From: an uncultured Eubacteriales bacterium
Lineage (GTDB): Bacteria > Bacillota > Clostridia > Oscillospirales > Oscillospiraceae
Assembly: GCA_900555665.1 (NCBI GenBank)
Contig: USLX01000022.1
Location: 1-22,325, forward strand
Direction: 5' to 3'
DNA: 22,325 bases
This document shows positions 1 to 6,708 of the stretch, piece by piece. The notes beneath the pieces are model-generated. The model was not told the origin of the DNA. It did no database searches and saw only the letters and a list, made by a program, of their open reading frames with translations. The first letter of the stretch is position 1. Every line of letters starts with the position of its first letter. The position numbers were made by a program, and so were the translations under genes.

Positions 1-55
1 CAACGCAAAAATCCCTCGCTGCCGGTCACATCATGAGTTGGAAGAATACACCCTA
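1..55 (+). repeat. Right end of a MITE-like repeat (copy 1, cut by the window edge)
   Basis: The sequence matches the right end of the complete element at 2208-2373. It shares the inner stretch with GCAAAAAT, CCTCGCTG and CGGTCACAT, followed by GAGTTGGAAGAATACACCC and a terminal TA at 54-55. The terminal repeat has two mismatches (AT at 34-35 where the other copies have GG). Only about 55 bases are visible. It carries no coding capacity here and abuts the MATE remnant directly. Confidence 0.8.
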
Positions 56-56
56 G

Positions 57-644
57 GAAAATGATTTCTTCGGCAAGGGAAAAATCAGCAGGATCCTTTT
101 GCAGATCGCGCCGCCGGTCATGTTGGCGCCGCTGATCCAGGCGCGCTACAACCTTGTGGACAGCTTTTTGTCGGCCGGTATTCCAACAATGCGCTGACAG
201 CGCTCTCGGTCATTTATCCGTTGCAGCTCGTCATTGTCGCGCTGGCCGTCGGCACCGGCGCGGGTGTGAACACCTACATGGCGCGAAAGTTCGCCCAGCA
301 GAAACCGGAAACAGCAGATGCCGCTGCCGGGATACGTTGAAGTGTTCGATCTGCTTTTCGTTGGCCGTCATGGCCGTGGGCGCGGCGGCATTTATCGGGA
401 ACCCCGGTACGCTCATCCGCGTCTTTTCGCAGGACGCGGACGTGCTGGCCATCGGCTATGGCCGCATCAGTCTGCGCTCTCGCTGCTGCGGCAGATCGTC
501 TGCCTGCTGCCGCTGTTCTGGCTGCTTGCGCAGCTGGGATTGGACTATAATACATGGTACGCTTTTCCCTTGACCGAGCTCATCTCCGACGGCGCCGGCT
601 TGGCGCTCTACCACCGCGCCATAACCGCCTGGCCCTCCCAATAA
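57..644 (+). pseudogene. MATE-family multidrug/Na+ antiporter remnant, truncated and frameshifted
   Basis: Intact MATE transporters are 12-helix membrane proteins of about 450 residues that export drugs in exchange for Na+ or H+. Here only about 190 residues can be read, spread over several frames. Segment one (57-169) gives NDFFGKGKISRILLQIAPPV and NLVDSF. After a one-base loss near 168, segment two (170-340) gives VGRYSNNALTALSVIYPLQL and VGTGAGVNTYMARKFAQQ and then a stop. Segment three (about 334-480) gives FIGNPGTLIRVFSQDADVL, which resembles the middle of a MATE half. Segment four (about 477-644) gives SLLRQIVCLLPLFWLL and WYAFPLTEL, the usual C-terminal end. Roughly 200 central residues are missing. 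No start codon survives: in frame, TAG of the repeat end at 54-56 directly precedes GAA AAT GAT. The family assignment is good; the gene cannot make a transporter. Confidence 0.8.
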
Positions 645-652
645 AAACTCCC

Positions 653-735
653 CGCCGCAGCGGAAAAGCCTCCCCCTCAGGGGGGAGGTGCCCCAGTGCG
701 CACACTGGGGCGGAGCGGGCCGGAACGCACCCAAT
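653..735. repeat. GC-rich double-hairpin repeat module (copy 1)
   Basis: Two adjacent hairpins lie here. CCTCCCCC at 669-676 pairs with GGGGGAGG at 681-688, and GCCCCAGTG at 690-698 pairs with CACTGGGGC at 703-711 around a CGCA loop. The block with its flanks (CCGCCGCAGCGG..., ...GGAGCGGGCCGGAACG) is the reverse complement of the module at about 9105-9183, with small differences. It starts just after the MATE remnant stop. The rest of 736-827 is C-rich sequence without a gene that I could identify. Confidence 0.75.
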
Positions 736-827
736 TCCTTCTTCGCACCAAAATCACCCCCACAAAATCCTCCCCATCCCCCCCGCCCAAAACAGCCGGG
801 CTCTTTTTGCAGAAATTTGCAGAAAAC

Positions 828-856
828 TTGCTTTTTAATAAAAAATACGGTATGAT
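828..856 (+). promoter_or_regulatory. Sigma-A type promoter of the kinase-like gene
   Basis: TTGCTT (828-833) and TATGAT (851-856) are separated by exactly 17 bases, in an AT-rich stretch that stands out from the GC-rich flanks. The ribosome binding site and start codon lie about 60-70 bases downstream. This is a prediction from consensus only. Confidence 0.65.
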
Positions 857-928
857 AAAAAAACTGGCGGCATTTTCCTGTGGAAAACGCCGGATTCCAG
901 GAAAAGCTACTTTCAGGAGGGCTTCGCC

Positions 929-2164
929 TTGGATATGAATTTGTTATTCTCCATCGGGCTTTTTGATCTGTTTCCGCAGCCCGTACTGTTTTTACAAAAC
1001 ACGGTCATTGCCGGCTGCAATGCAGCGGCGCGCGGTCTGGGCTTAAGCCCCGGAGACGCCGCGCCGGAGCTGCCAAACCTTCCGGCGTGCGCCCAACCCC
1101 GCGCCGACCAGCCCGAAATCACCTCAGTATTCCCCGGCCCCCAGATAGAACAAACTGAAGCAGCCGTCTCCGCCTGCCCTTCCCAGATGCGCTCCCTCGA
1201 AACCGCTGACCCCTCATCTCCTGTCCCCCGTTCAAGCCAGCCCAAAACCATCCCGTCCTCCCCCGTCACACAAATGGTCCAGGTCTTCCTTGCGGGTAAG
1301 CTGCGGGATGTAACGCTGCTGCAAGCCGAAGCCGGCACGCTTCTGGTCGCCGCGGCAGAACCTGCACAGGATGCCGCGCAAACGCTGCTTTCAATTGCAA
1401 ATGCCATGCAGTCTCCCCTCACCACCCTGCTTTCCGCCTCCTCAACGCTGCTTCCTGCCATTGAAGATCTGGAAGACAGCCGGACGCAGCATGCGGCGGC
1501 AGAGTGCACACGGGCATTTTATCAGCTGCTGCGGCTGCGTGGGCATTTGCGTGATTTTGGCGGAGCCGCCTGCGGCGAGCTGCCGCTGACGTTGGAAAAG
1601 GTAGAGCTGTGTGATTTTTTTACAAAGCTCTATGAGAATACCGAATCGCTTTGCCAGGAATGCGGCGTAACACTGCACTGTAAAGTACCTCCACGGCAGT
1701 TTTACGCGTGGATTGACCGAAAACAGATAGCCCGAGCGGTTTATGAGCTGCTATCTAACGCATTGAAGCACACGCCGAACGGCGGCGAAATTTGTCTGGA
1801 ATTGTTGAAACAAGGGGAATTTGCGCGTTTTGTGCTGCTGGACAGTGGCGAGGGGCTGGACGAAGCGGCACTTGGTGCGGCATTTACGCGGTATACGCAG
1901 TTTTCGCCGCTGGATGACGCACGGCGCGGCGTAGGGCTGGGTTTGCCGCTGGTACAGCGCATTGTGCAGCTGCACGGCGGGCGAATTTTACTCCAGACAA
2001 GCGGCAAAGGTGCGGCAATTATGCTGTCACTGCCGCTGGTTCCGGCAGATCGCAGCCAGCTGCGGAGCCCGAAGCGCGTCCCCGAGGAATCCGGGCGGCG
2101 GGCGGAGCTGGTCGCACTGGCTGACGTGCTGCCGGTGGACGTATTCGATTCCCGCAATCTCTGA
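929..2164 (+). CDS. Histidine-kinase-like ATPase protein lacking the phospho-acceptor His
   Basis: The start is TTG at 929, chosen because AGGAGG ends at 920, eight bases before it; ATG at 935 is the alternative. The 411-residue product has no transmembrane segment. Residues 1-50 look like the first half of a PAS domain (LFDLFPQPVLFLQNTVIAGC). Residues 52-117 are a Pro/Ser-rich linker, and 118-145 resemble the second half of a PAS. A DHp-like helix follows (IANAMQSPLTTLLSA). The C-terminal HATPase_c domain is complete: N box with E273, N277 and H281, G1 box DSGEGLD at 305-311, G2 box GVGLGLP at 334-340. In active kinases the dimerisation helix reads HE-x-x-x-PL-T; aligning PLT puts Asn158 where the His should be. 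No response regulator gene is adjacent. It may be an ATP-binding pseudokinase, a regulator of another kinase, or a decaying gene. No clear terminator follows. Confidence 0.8.
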   Translation: MDMNLLFSIGLFDLFPQPVLFLQNTVIAGCNAAARGLGLSPGDAAPELPNLPACAQPRADQPEITSVFPGPQIEQTEAAVSACPSQMRSLETADPSSPVPRSSQPKTIPSSPVTQMVQVFLAGKLRDVTLLQAEAGTLLVAAAEPAQDAAQTLLSIANAMQSPLTTLLSASSTLLPAIEDLEDSRTQHAAAECTRAFYQLLRLRGHLRDFGGAACGELPLTLEKVELCDFFTKLYENTESLCQECGVTLHCKVPPRQFYAWIDRKQIARAVYELLSNALKHTPNGGEICLELLKQGEFARFVLLDSGEGLDEAALGAAFTRYTQFSPLDDARRGVGLGLPLVQRIVQLHGGRILLQTSGKGAAIMLSLPLVPADRSQLRSPKRVPEESGRRAELVALADVLPVDVFDSRNL

Positions 2165-2207
2165 GCGCAGTGGGCCAATTTCTCACGTTTTTTCTGATTT
2201 TTAAGTT

Positions 2208-2373
2208 TAGGGTGTATTCTTCCAACTCCCGACGCACCCGGACAGCGGGCCTTTTCACGCTGTGCCGCGTCAGTTTTCCTTGAAATACGTCAGGATTCCT
2301 GCGAAAAAATGTCTTGCGCAGCGCAAAAATTCCTCGCTGGCGGTCACATTGGGAGTTGGAAGAATACACCCTA
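2208..2373 (+). mobile_element. Complete MITE-like element, 166 bp with 23-bp perfect inverted ends
   Basis: The left end 2208-2230 (TAGGGTGTATTCTTCC...) and right end 2351-2373 (...GGAAGAATACACCCTA) are exact reverse complements over 23 bases. Both ends finish in TA, which fits a TA target duplication as made by Tc1/mariner-IS630 type transposases; that family link is inference. The 120-base interior has no plausible ORF. Copies of the right end occur at 1-55 and, inverted, at 22270-22325. The element sits 43 bases after the stop of the kinase-like gene. Confidence 0.8.
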
Positions 2374-2444
2374 GGAACAATTACTGCGCAAAAAACAGGA
2401 AAACCACCGGCACGGCCGTAATCTCATTAAGATAAGGCCCCAGA

Positions 2445-2481
2445 AATGCAGGCTCTGGGAGGAAAGCCCGGAGCCTGCATT
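2445..2481. other. Hairpin inside the left IS end
   Basis: AATGCAGGCTC (2445-2455) pairs with GAGCCTGCATT (2471-2481), and GGG/CCC can extend the stem into the loop. It lies beyond the transposase stop. There is no T-run on the transposase strand, so a standard intrinsic terminator is not supported. Confidence 0.6.
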
Positions 2482-2498
2482 GCAAGACACGCAGATTT

Positions 2499-3140
2499 TC
2501 AAAAAGGGTATGCCAAAAGCGCGGAGTTTCCTCCGCGAAAACGAGTGTGGGGAGATGAAATCATCCGGTACTGAAAGCAGGCTGGATGTTTTGCCCGCAT
2601 ATTTCTTGGCTTGTGCTGGCCGGGCCGGACAGGAAGCAGCAGACTAGCGATCAACGCCTCCACATTGACCGCAGACACAAATCCGAGCAGGAACTCCCGT
2701 GCAATATGCGCGGCAAAAGCAGCGTTCACACGGTAGAAATACTTCCCCTTTGGCTGCACAAATTTGGTGTGCAGCCGAAGCAGGGACGCGAAACTGAACC
2801 TTATGGGGGAGCCAGCGGTACTTTTGAGGCTCCTTGCGGATGCGGTTCGTCAGGCGTTTGGAGAGAGAATCGCTGAAACACGCATCAAATTCCGGCGTAT
2901 CAGGCAGATTGAGCCCCGAAAGAATCCCCTGCTTTTCCTTTACGCGTATCAGGCAGTTCCAGGCCCTTCTGCTCGATATGCGCGATGTTGTTGTATGCCT
3001 CATAACAGCGTTTCGAATGGCAGCTTTCGTTTCCGGGTGAAATCCCGCTTGGAATCCTGTGTGGATCTGGGCAGCTCCGCCCGCTGCTGGGATATGGTTT
3101 CCAGAAGCTTTCGCTTCAGAGTGCGTGGATAGTTTCTCAT
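2499..3140 (-). pseudogene. IS4-family transposase remnant
   Basis: The start ATG at 3140-3138 has an AAGGAGG site upstream. The first 46 residues (MRNYPRTLKRKLLETISQQ..., ending RKLPFETLL) are the usual N-terminus of this clostridial IS4-like group. Near 3000 a deletion joins this to YEAYNNIAHIEQKG, removing the region that should hold the first two catalytic Asp residues. A one-base insertion near 2970 shifts the frame to WNCLIRVKEKQGILSGLNLP and DTPEFDACFS. A further break near 2760 drops the region expected to hold the catalytic Glu. The C-terminal part then resumes in another frame (GKYFYRVNAAFAAHIAREFL, VEALIASLLLPVRPG). All three catalytic acids therefore appear lost. Family recognition is from memory of these motifs. 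Confidence 0.75.
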
Positions 3141-3200
3141 CCGTACGGTCCTCCTTGAAATTGCTCTCAAGGCGAAGCCGTCGATTTTTTTCAATTTGTC

Positions 3201-3357
3201 ATACTATTTTCTGATTAAATTCTTTAATCAGAAAGGTTCCGCCTTTGGCGTAACCGATTCCGTGATTTTGATAAAATCACGGAATCTCGTCTCATAATGA
3301 TCTTCATATTAAAAACTTCCATTCCATGAATGAAAGTTTTTAATTGAATATCAGTAT
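3201..3357 (+). repeat. 157-bp AT-rich four-hairpin repeat, copy A
   Basis: Four stem-loops follow one another. H1 is 3208-3219 with 3223-3234 (12 bp, loop TTC). H2 is GGTT...AACC enclosing CGCC-TTT-GGCG (3235-3255). H3 is 3256-3269 with 3273-3286 (14 perfect bp, loop GAT). H4 is 3308-3318 with 3334-3344, with an inner CATTC/GAATG stem. The ends are inverted ATACT/AGTAT. The inverted copy at 19571-19727 differs at only two of 157 positions by eye. The repeat is AT-rich in a GC-rich chromosome and has no ORF. It lies between the transposase start and the right end of the IS remnant. Confidence 0.9.
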
Positions 3358-3394
3358 CAAGTGTTTTTTCTGGATTTTTTCAAGTATTTGCAAT

Positions 3395-3429
3395 ACAGCC
3401 CAGACCGTCCAGCTGACGATCTGGGCTGT
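3395..3429. other. Hairpin inside the right IS end
   Basis: ACAGCCCAGA (3395-3404) and TCTGGGCTGT (3420-3429) form a 10-bp stem with a 15-base loop, directly inside the right inverted repeat. Some IS4-group elements carry hairpins in the transposase leader that block expression from outside transcripts; that role is possible here but not shown. Confidence 0.55.
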
Positions 3430-3598
3430 TGCTTATCTTAATGAGATTAGGCCCTGCCGGTGGTTTTTTGTTTGATTCGAAAAGGCACGCGGCAAGGGGC
3501 AGGATGGACTTCCCCAGACTGCCCGGAGCGCAGGCCGCCCTGAGGAGCCCCCAGTCAGTCGTTGGAAAACGCTCCCATTTGTGGGCAAAAGCGGACTG

Positions 3599-3700
3599 GA
3601 GTGGTTCCGGTTTGGCGGGGAGGACGGAGGCCGCGGAGATGGAGCTTTTGCTGACCCGGCGGAAGCGGAATGGAGCCGGCTTCTTCTGACGCTGTGGGGA
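3599..3700 (+). repeat. About 100-bp direct repeat, copy 1
   Basis: It aligns without any gap to 9299-9400, with roughly 78 of 99 bases identical by eye. The best conserved part includes GACCCGGCGGAAGCG, ATGGAGC and TTCTTCTGACGC. It lies in the gene-free block 3468-4031. No conserved reading frame with a start codon was recognised, although short open frames cross it. Confidence 0.75.
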
Positions 3701-3746
3701 TCTTGGGTGCGGACGCTCCCCATAAGACTTCGGGAAGATCCACGGG

Positions 3747-3779
3747 ATTGCCACGCCAGTGTGCGCACTGGCTCGCAAT
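3747..3779. repeat. REP-like palindrome with CCAGTG core
   Basis: ATTGC (3747-3751) pairs with GCAAT (3775-3779), and GCCAGTG (3755-3761) pairs with CACTGGC (3766-3772). The CCAGTG-four bases-CACTGG core is shared with the hairpins at 690-711 and 9123-9144. Just after it, two near-identical 16-base units (GACGCTTYTATTGAA) stand in tandem from 3780. Confidence 0.65.
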
Positions 3780-3901
3780 GACGCTTTTATTGAATGACGC
3801 TTCTATTGAAACGTTGCAATCGCGCTTTTGTTTTGGGATTTGCTGCGGCGGGGCCTTGGGGGAAAGGGGCGTGGGGCGCATTTGGTTTGGTGCGGAGGGA
3901 A

Positions 3902-4021
3902 ATTTGGGTGCTCCCCGGGCCTCATTCGGCCCTTCGGGCGCGGCAGCCGCGGAAGGAGTGTGCGGCCGACGTGCCTCGCGGTAAGATGTGAGGCATCCTT
4001 CCCCCTCGGGGAAGGATGCCT
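3902..4021 (+). repeat. Mosaic palindromic repeat ending in a 14-bp hairpin (copy 1)
   Basis: The 3' part aligns without gaps to 9199-9271. It has AGGA and GTGCG motifs, then the 14-base box CGCGGTAAGATGTG (3977-3990), then a perfect 14-bp stem, 3991-4004 with 4008-4021, and loop CTC. The second copy keeps the box and the stem length and loop size but has different stem bases. On the minus strand the hairpin follows tatD by 10 bases; it lacks a T-run, so it is not a standard terminator. It could still protect the mRNA end. Confidence 0.75.
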
Positions 4022-4031
4022 TTGGCAGTCG

Positions 4032-4796
4032 TTAAGGGGCGAGGCGGAAGAGGCGGTGGGCGTTATCCCAGGTGAGCTGCGCCATGGTGGCGACCGGGAG
4101 GGCACGCAGGTCCGCGATCTTCTGCGCGACATAGGGCACCAGGCTCGGGTCATTGCGGCGGCCGCGGAAGGGCTCCGGCGCCATATAGGGGCAGTCCGTC
4201 TCGATGAGGATGCGGTCGAGCGGGATGCTGCGGGCCGTTTCGACGGCCTTGCGGGCGTTTTTGAACGTCACAACGCCGGTAAAGCCGATGTACCAGCCGC
4301 GGCGGACGAACTCCCCCGCCATCTCCGGAGAGCCGGAAAAGCAGTGGAAGACACCCTTGACGGTAGGATATTCGTCGATAATGGCAAGCGCATCCCCATG
4401 AGCCTCGCGTTCGTGGATGATGACGGGCAGATCCAGCTCCTCCGCCAGCGACATCTGCAGACGGAAGGCGTGCTGCTGAACGTCACGCGGGACATCCTCG
4501 TAATGATAATCCAGACCGATCTCGCCGATGGCCTTGACGCGCGGATGGCGTGCAAGCTTCCGGTAGGTGAGAATGCGGGCTTCGTCGACGTGGTCGGCAT
4601 CGTCCGGATGGCTGCCTACGGCGGCCCAGACCCAATTGTAGCGCGCGGCAAGGGCGATGGCCGCCTCGCTGGAGGGAAGATCACAGCCGACATCCATCAT
4701 GCCGCGGACATGGTTTTGGGCCATATTGGCCAGAATTTCATCAAAATCTTCTGCAAAGCACGCCTCGTCCAGGTGTGCATGGGAATCGAAAAACAT
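4032..4796 (-). CDS. tatD: TatD-family metal-dependent hydrolase (DNase-like)
   Basis: The product is 254 residues from ATG at 4796. An upstream in-frame GTG at 4805 is unlikely because it sits inside the AAGGAG site, whereas the ATG lies eight bases after it. TatD proteins are TIM-barrel hydrolases that bind two divalent metals and act as 3'-5' exonucleases or deoxyribonucleases. The sequence shows MFFDSHAHLDE with metal-binding H6 and H8, GEIGLDYHYE, a metal-site HE in IIHEREAHGD, HCFSG, and ETDCPYMAP. Length is normal for the family. It lies five bases downstream of mnmG, so the two are almost certainly cotranscribed. The exact substrate is not known from sequence. Confidence 0.93.
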   Translation of the reverse strand: MFFDSHAHLDEACFAEDFDEILANMAQNHVRGMMDVGCDLPSSEAAIALAARYNWVWAAVGSHPDDADHVDEARILTYRKLARHPRVKAIGEIGLDYHYEDVPRDVQQHAFRLQMSLAEELDLPVIIHEREAHGDALAIIDEYPTVKGVFHCFSGSPEMAGEFVRRGWYIGFTGVVTFKNARKAVETARSIPLDRILIETDCPYMAPEPFRGRRNDPSLVPYVAQKIADLRALPVATMAQLTWDNAHRLFRLAP

Positions 4797-4801
4797 CGGG
4801 T

Positions 4802-6676
4802 TCACTCCTTTTCCTGCTGCCCCAGCCAGATGAGCAGCACCGCGACATCCGCCGGAGAGACACCGGAAATCCGGCTGGCCTGGCCGACGGAGAGCGGGCG
4901 GATCTCGCCCAGCTTTTGCCGCGCCTCGACGCGCAGGCCCTGGATCTCGGAATAGTCGATATCCGGCGGAAGCAGGCGGGATTCGGCGCGGCGGAACTCT
5001 TCAACCTGCTTTTGCTGACGGGCGATGTAGCCGGCATATTTCATTTGAATTTCCACCGCTTCGCGCACCGCAGCCGGCAGGGCCGGGCGGGTGGGATCAA
5101 AGGGGGCAAGGTCATCATAGGCCAGCTGTGGGCGGCGCACCAGATCTGACAGGCGGGCCGAGCCCCGGACCGGAGCGGTCTGTTTGGCAGTAAGCAGGGC
5201 GTTCAGCGCGGCAGATTCCGGGATGCCCGTCGCCTCGAGGCGGCGGATTTCGCCGGCCACGGCGCGGTATTTTTCCTGCACCGCCGCGTACTGCGCATCG
5301 CTCACCAGGCCGATCCGGCGGCCGATGGCGGAAAGGCGCTCGTCGGCATTGTCCTGCCGGTGCAGAAGGCGGTATTCCGAGCGGCTGGTCATGATGCGGT
5401 AGGGCTCGTTCGTGCCCTTGGTGACCAGATCGTCGATGAGCGTGCCAATATAGCCGTCGGAGCGCCGGAGAACCAGCGGCTCTCTGCCCTGGATCTTCAG
5501 CGCGGCGTTGGCGCCCGCGACGAAGCCCTGCACGGCGGCCTCTTCATAGCCGCTGGAGCCGTTAAACTGGCCCGCACCGTAGAGGCCGGGGACTTTTTTA
5601 CTCTCGAGCGTGGGCAGAAGCTCGGTCGGGTCGATGCAGTCATATTCGATGGCATAGGCCGGGCGCATCATCTCCGCGTGCTCCAGGCCCGCGATGGTGT
5701 GCAGCATGGCGAGCTGGACGTCCTCAGGCAGGCTGGAGGAGAGGCCCTGGATATAGAGCTCGTCCGTACCAAGGCCGCAGGGCTCCACAAAGAGCTGATG
5801 GCGGGTCTTTTCCGGAAAGCGATCGATCTTTGTCTCGATGGAGGGACAATAGCGCGGGCCGACGGACTCGATCATGCCGTTGAAGAGCGGGGAGCGGTCG
5901 AAATTTTCCCGGATGATGCGGTGTGTCTCTTCGTTGGTATAGGTGAGATAGCAGACGGCACGGTTTTCCGGCGGCGTGACGGTGGAAAAAGAGAAGGGCT
6001 GCGGCATCTCGTCGCCGGGTTGGAGCTCCATCCTGGAAACGTCGACGGAGCGACGGTTGACGCGCGGAGGCGTGCCGGTTTTGAAACGGCGCATGCGCAG
6101 GCCAAAGCCCGCAAGGCAGTCTGTCAAACCGACGCCGGCCTGCATGCCGTCCGGCCCGGAGGAATAGGCGCAGTCGCCGGTGATGACGCAGGCGTCGAGG
6201 TAGGTGCCGGAGGCAATGACGGCGGCGCGCACACGGTAGACCGCGCCGAGGCGCGTTGTCACCGAGGCGACGGCTCCGTCCTCGAGGCCAATCTCCGTGA
6301 TCATGGCCTGCTTGAGGTCGAGGCGCTCCTGCTGCTCGAGCAGGTGCTTCATATGCTCCTGATAGCGGCGGCGGTCGGCCTGGGCGCGGAGGGAATGCAC
6401 CGCGGGGCCCTTGCCAAGATTCAGCATGCGGTATTGGATGCAGCAAGCGTCCGCCGCTTTTGCCATCTCGCCGCCGAGGGCGTCGAGCTCGCGCACGAGA
6501 TGTCCCTTGCCGGTGCCGCCGATGGCGGGATTGCAGGGCATGTTGCCGACGGCGTCAAGGTTGATCGTGAACACAACCGTCCGCAGGCCCATGCGCGCAC
6601 AGGCAAGGCCCGCCTCAATGCCGGCATGGCCTGCGCCGATTACGGCAACGTCATAGCTTCCCGCGTCAAATTTCAT
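4802..6676 (-). CDS. mnmG: tRNA uridine 5-carboxymethylaminomethyl modification enzyme MnmG (GidA)
   Basis: This is a 624-residue protein of standard length. With MnmE it installs the cmnm5 group on wobble U34 of certain tRNAs, using FAD, NADH and methylene-tetrahydrofolate. The FAD-binding GAGHAGIEA motif is at residues 14-22, followed by PCNPAIGGTGKGHL (47-60). The second conserved Cys region reads RYCPSIETKIDRFPEK. The C-terminal helical domain ends with ISGVSPADVAVLLIWL. ATG at 6676 is preceded by GGAGGGA. It leads a leftward unit with tatD and has its own promoter at 6709-6737. MnmE is not in the window. rsmG, its common neighbour, is present but in the divergent operon. Confidence 0.97.
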   Translation of the reverse strand: MKFDAGSYDVAVIGAGHAGIEAGLACARMGLRTVVFTINLDAVGNMPCNPAIGGTGKGHLVRELDALGGEMAKAADACCIQYRMLNLGKGPAVHSLRAQADRRRYQEHMKHLLEQQERLDLKQAMITEIGLEDGAVASVTTRLGAVYRVRAAVIASGTYLDACVITGDCAYSSGPDGMQAGVGLTDCLAGFGLRMRRFKTGTPPRVNRRSVDVSRMELQPGDEMPQPFSFSTVTPPENRAVCYLTYTNEETHRIIRENFDRSPLFNGMIESVGPRYCPSIETKIDRFPEKTRHQLFVEPCGLGTDELYIQGLSSSLPEDVQLAMLHTIAGLEHAEMMRPAYAIEYDCIDPTELLPTLESKKVPGLYGAGQFNGSSGYEEAAVQGFVAGANAALKIQGREPLVLRRSDGYIGTLIDDLVTKGTNEPYRIMTSRSEYRLLHRQDNADERLSAIGRRIGLVSDAQYAAVQEKYRAVAGEIRRLEATGIPESAALNALLTAKQTAPVRGSARLSDLVRRPQLAYDDLAPFDPTRPALPAAVREAVEIQMKYAGYIARQQKQVEEFRRAESRLLPPDIDYSEIQGLRVEARQKLGEIRPLSVGQASRISGVSPADVAVLLIWLGQQEKE

Positions 6677-6708
6677 GGCTCTCCCTCCGGTTTTCCAAAT
6701 AACAATTT

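Larger units (their letters stand above)
2400..3467 (-). mobile_element. Degenerate IS4-family insertion sequence
   Basis: The boundaries come from imperfect inverted ends. The left end 2400-2436 begins AAAACCACCGGCA and closes with TAATCTCATTAAGATAAG; the right end 3432-3467 is its reverse complement, with a one-base gap and a mismatch. Between them lie a leftward transposase pseudogene (2499-3140) and a hairpin just inside each end (2445-2481 and 3395-3429). A 157-bp repeat (3201-3357) sits in the leader. At about 1.07 kb it is shorter than a full element because the transposase has lost internal blocks. No convincing direct target repeat is visible at the edges. Confidence 0.7.

Noticed and set aside
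3197..3360. CRISPR array at the hairpin-rich repeat
   Set aside because: The four hairpins have different sequences and there are no equal-length spacers; it is one unit, not an array.
3991..4021. Intrinsic terminator of tatD-mnmG
   Set aside because: The stem is strong, but no T-run follows on the minus strand, and the hairpin belongs to a dispersed repeat; only mRNA-end protection remains possible.
1..4031. A new defence or mobile gene system in the accessory left third
   Set aside because: Apart from the kinase-like gene, all coding traces are decayed MATE and IS4 fragments; no intact cassette was found.
3828..4955. 375-codon plus-strand open frame across the repeat block and tatD
   Set aside because: It joins repeat sequence to the antisense of tatD and has no ribosome binding site or domain.
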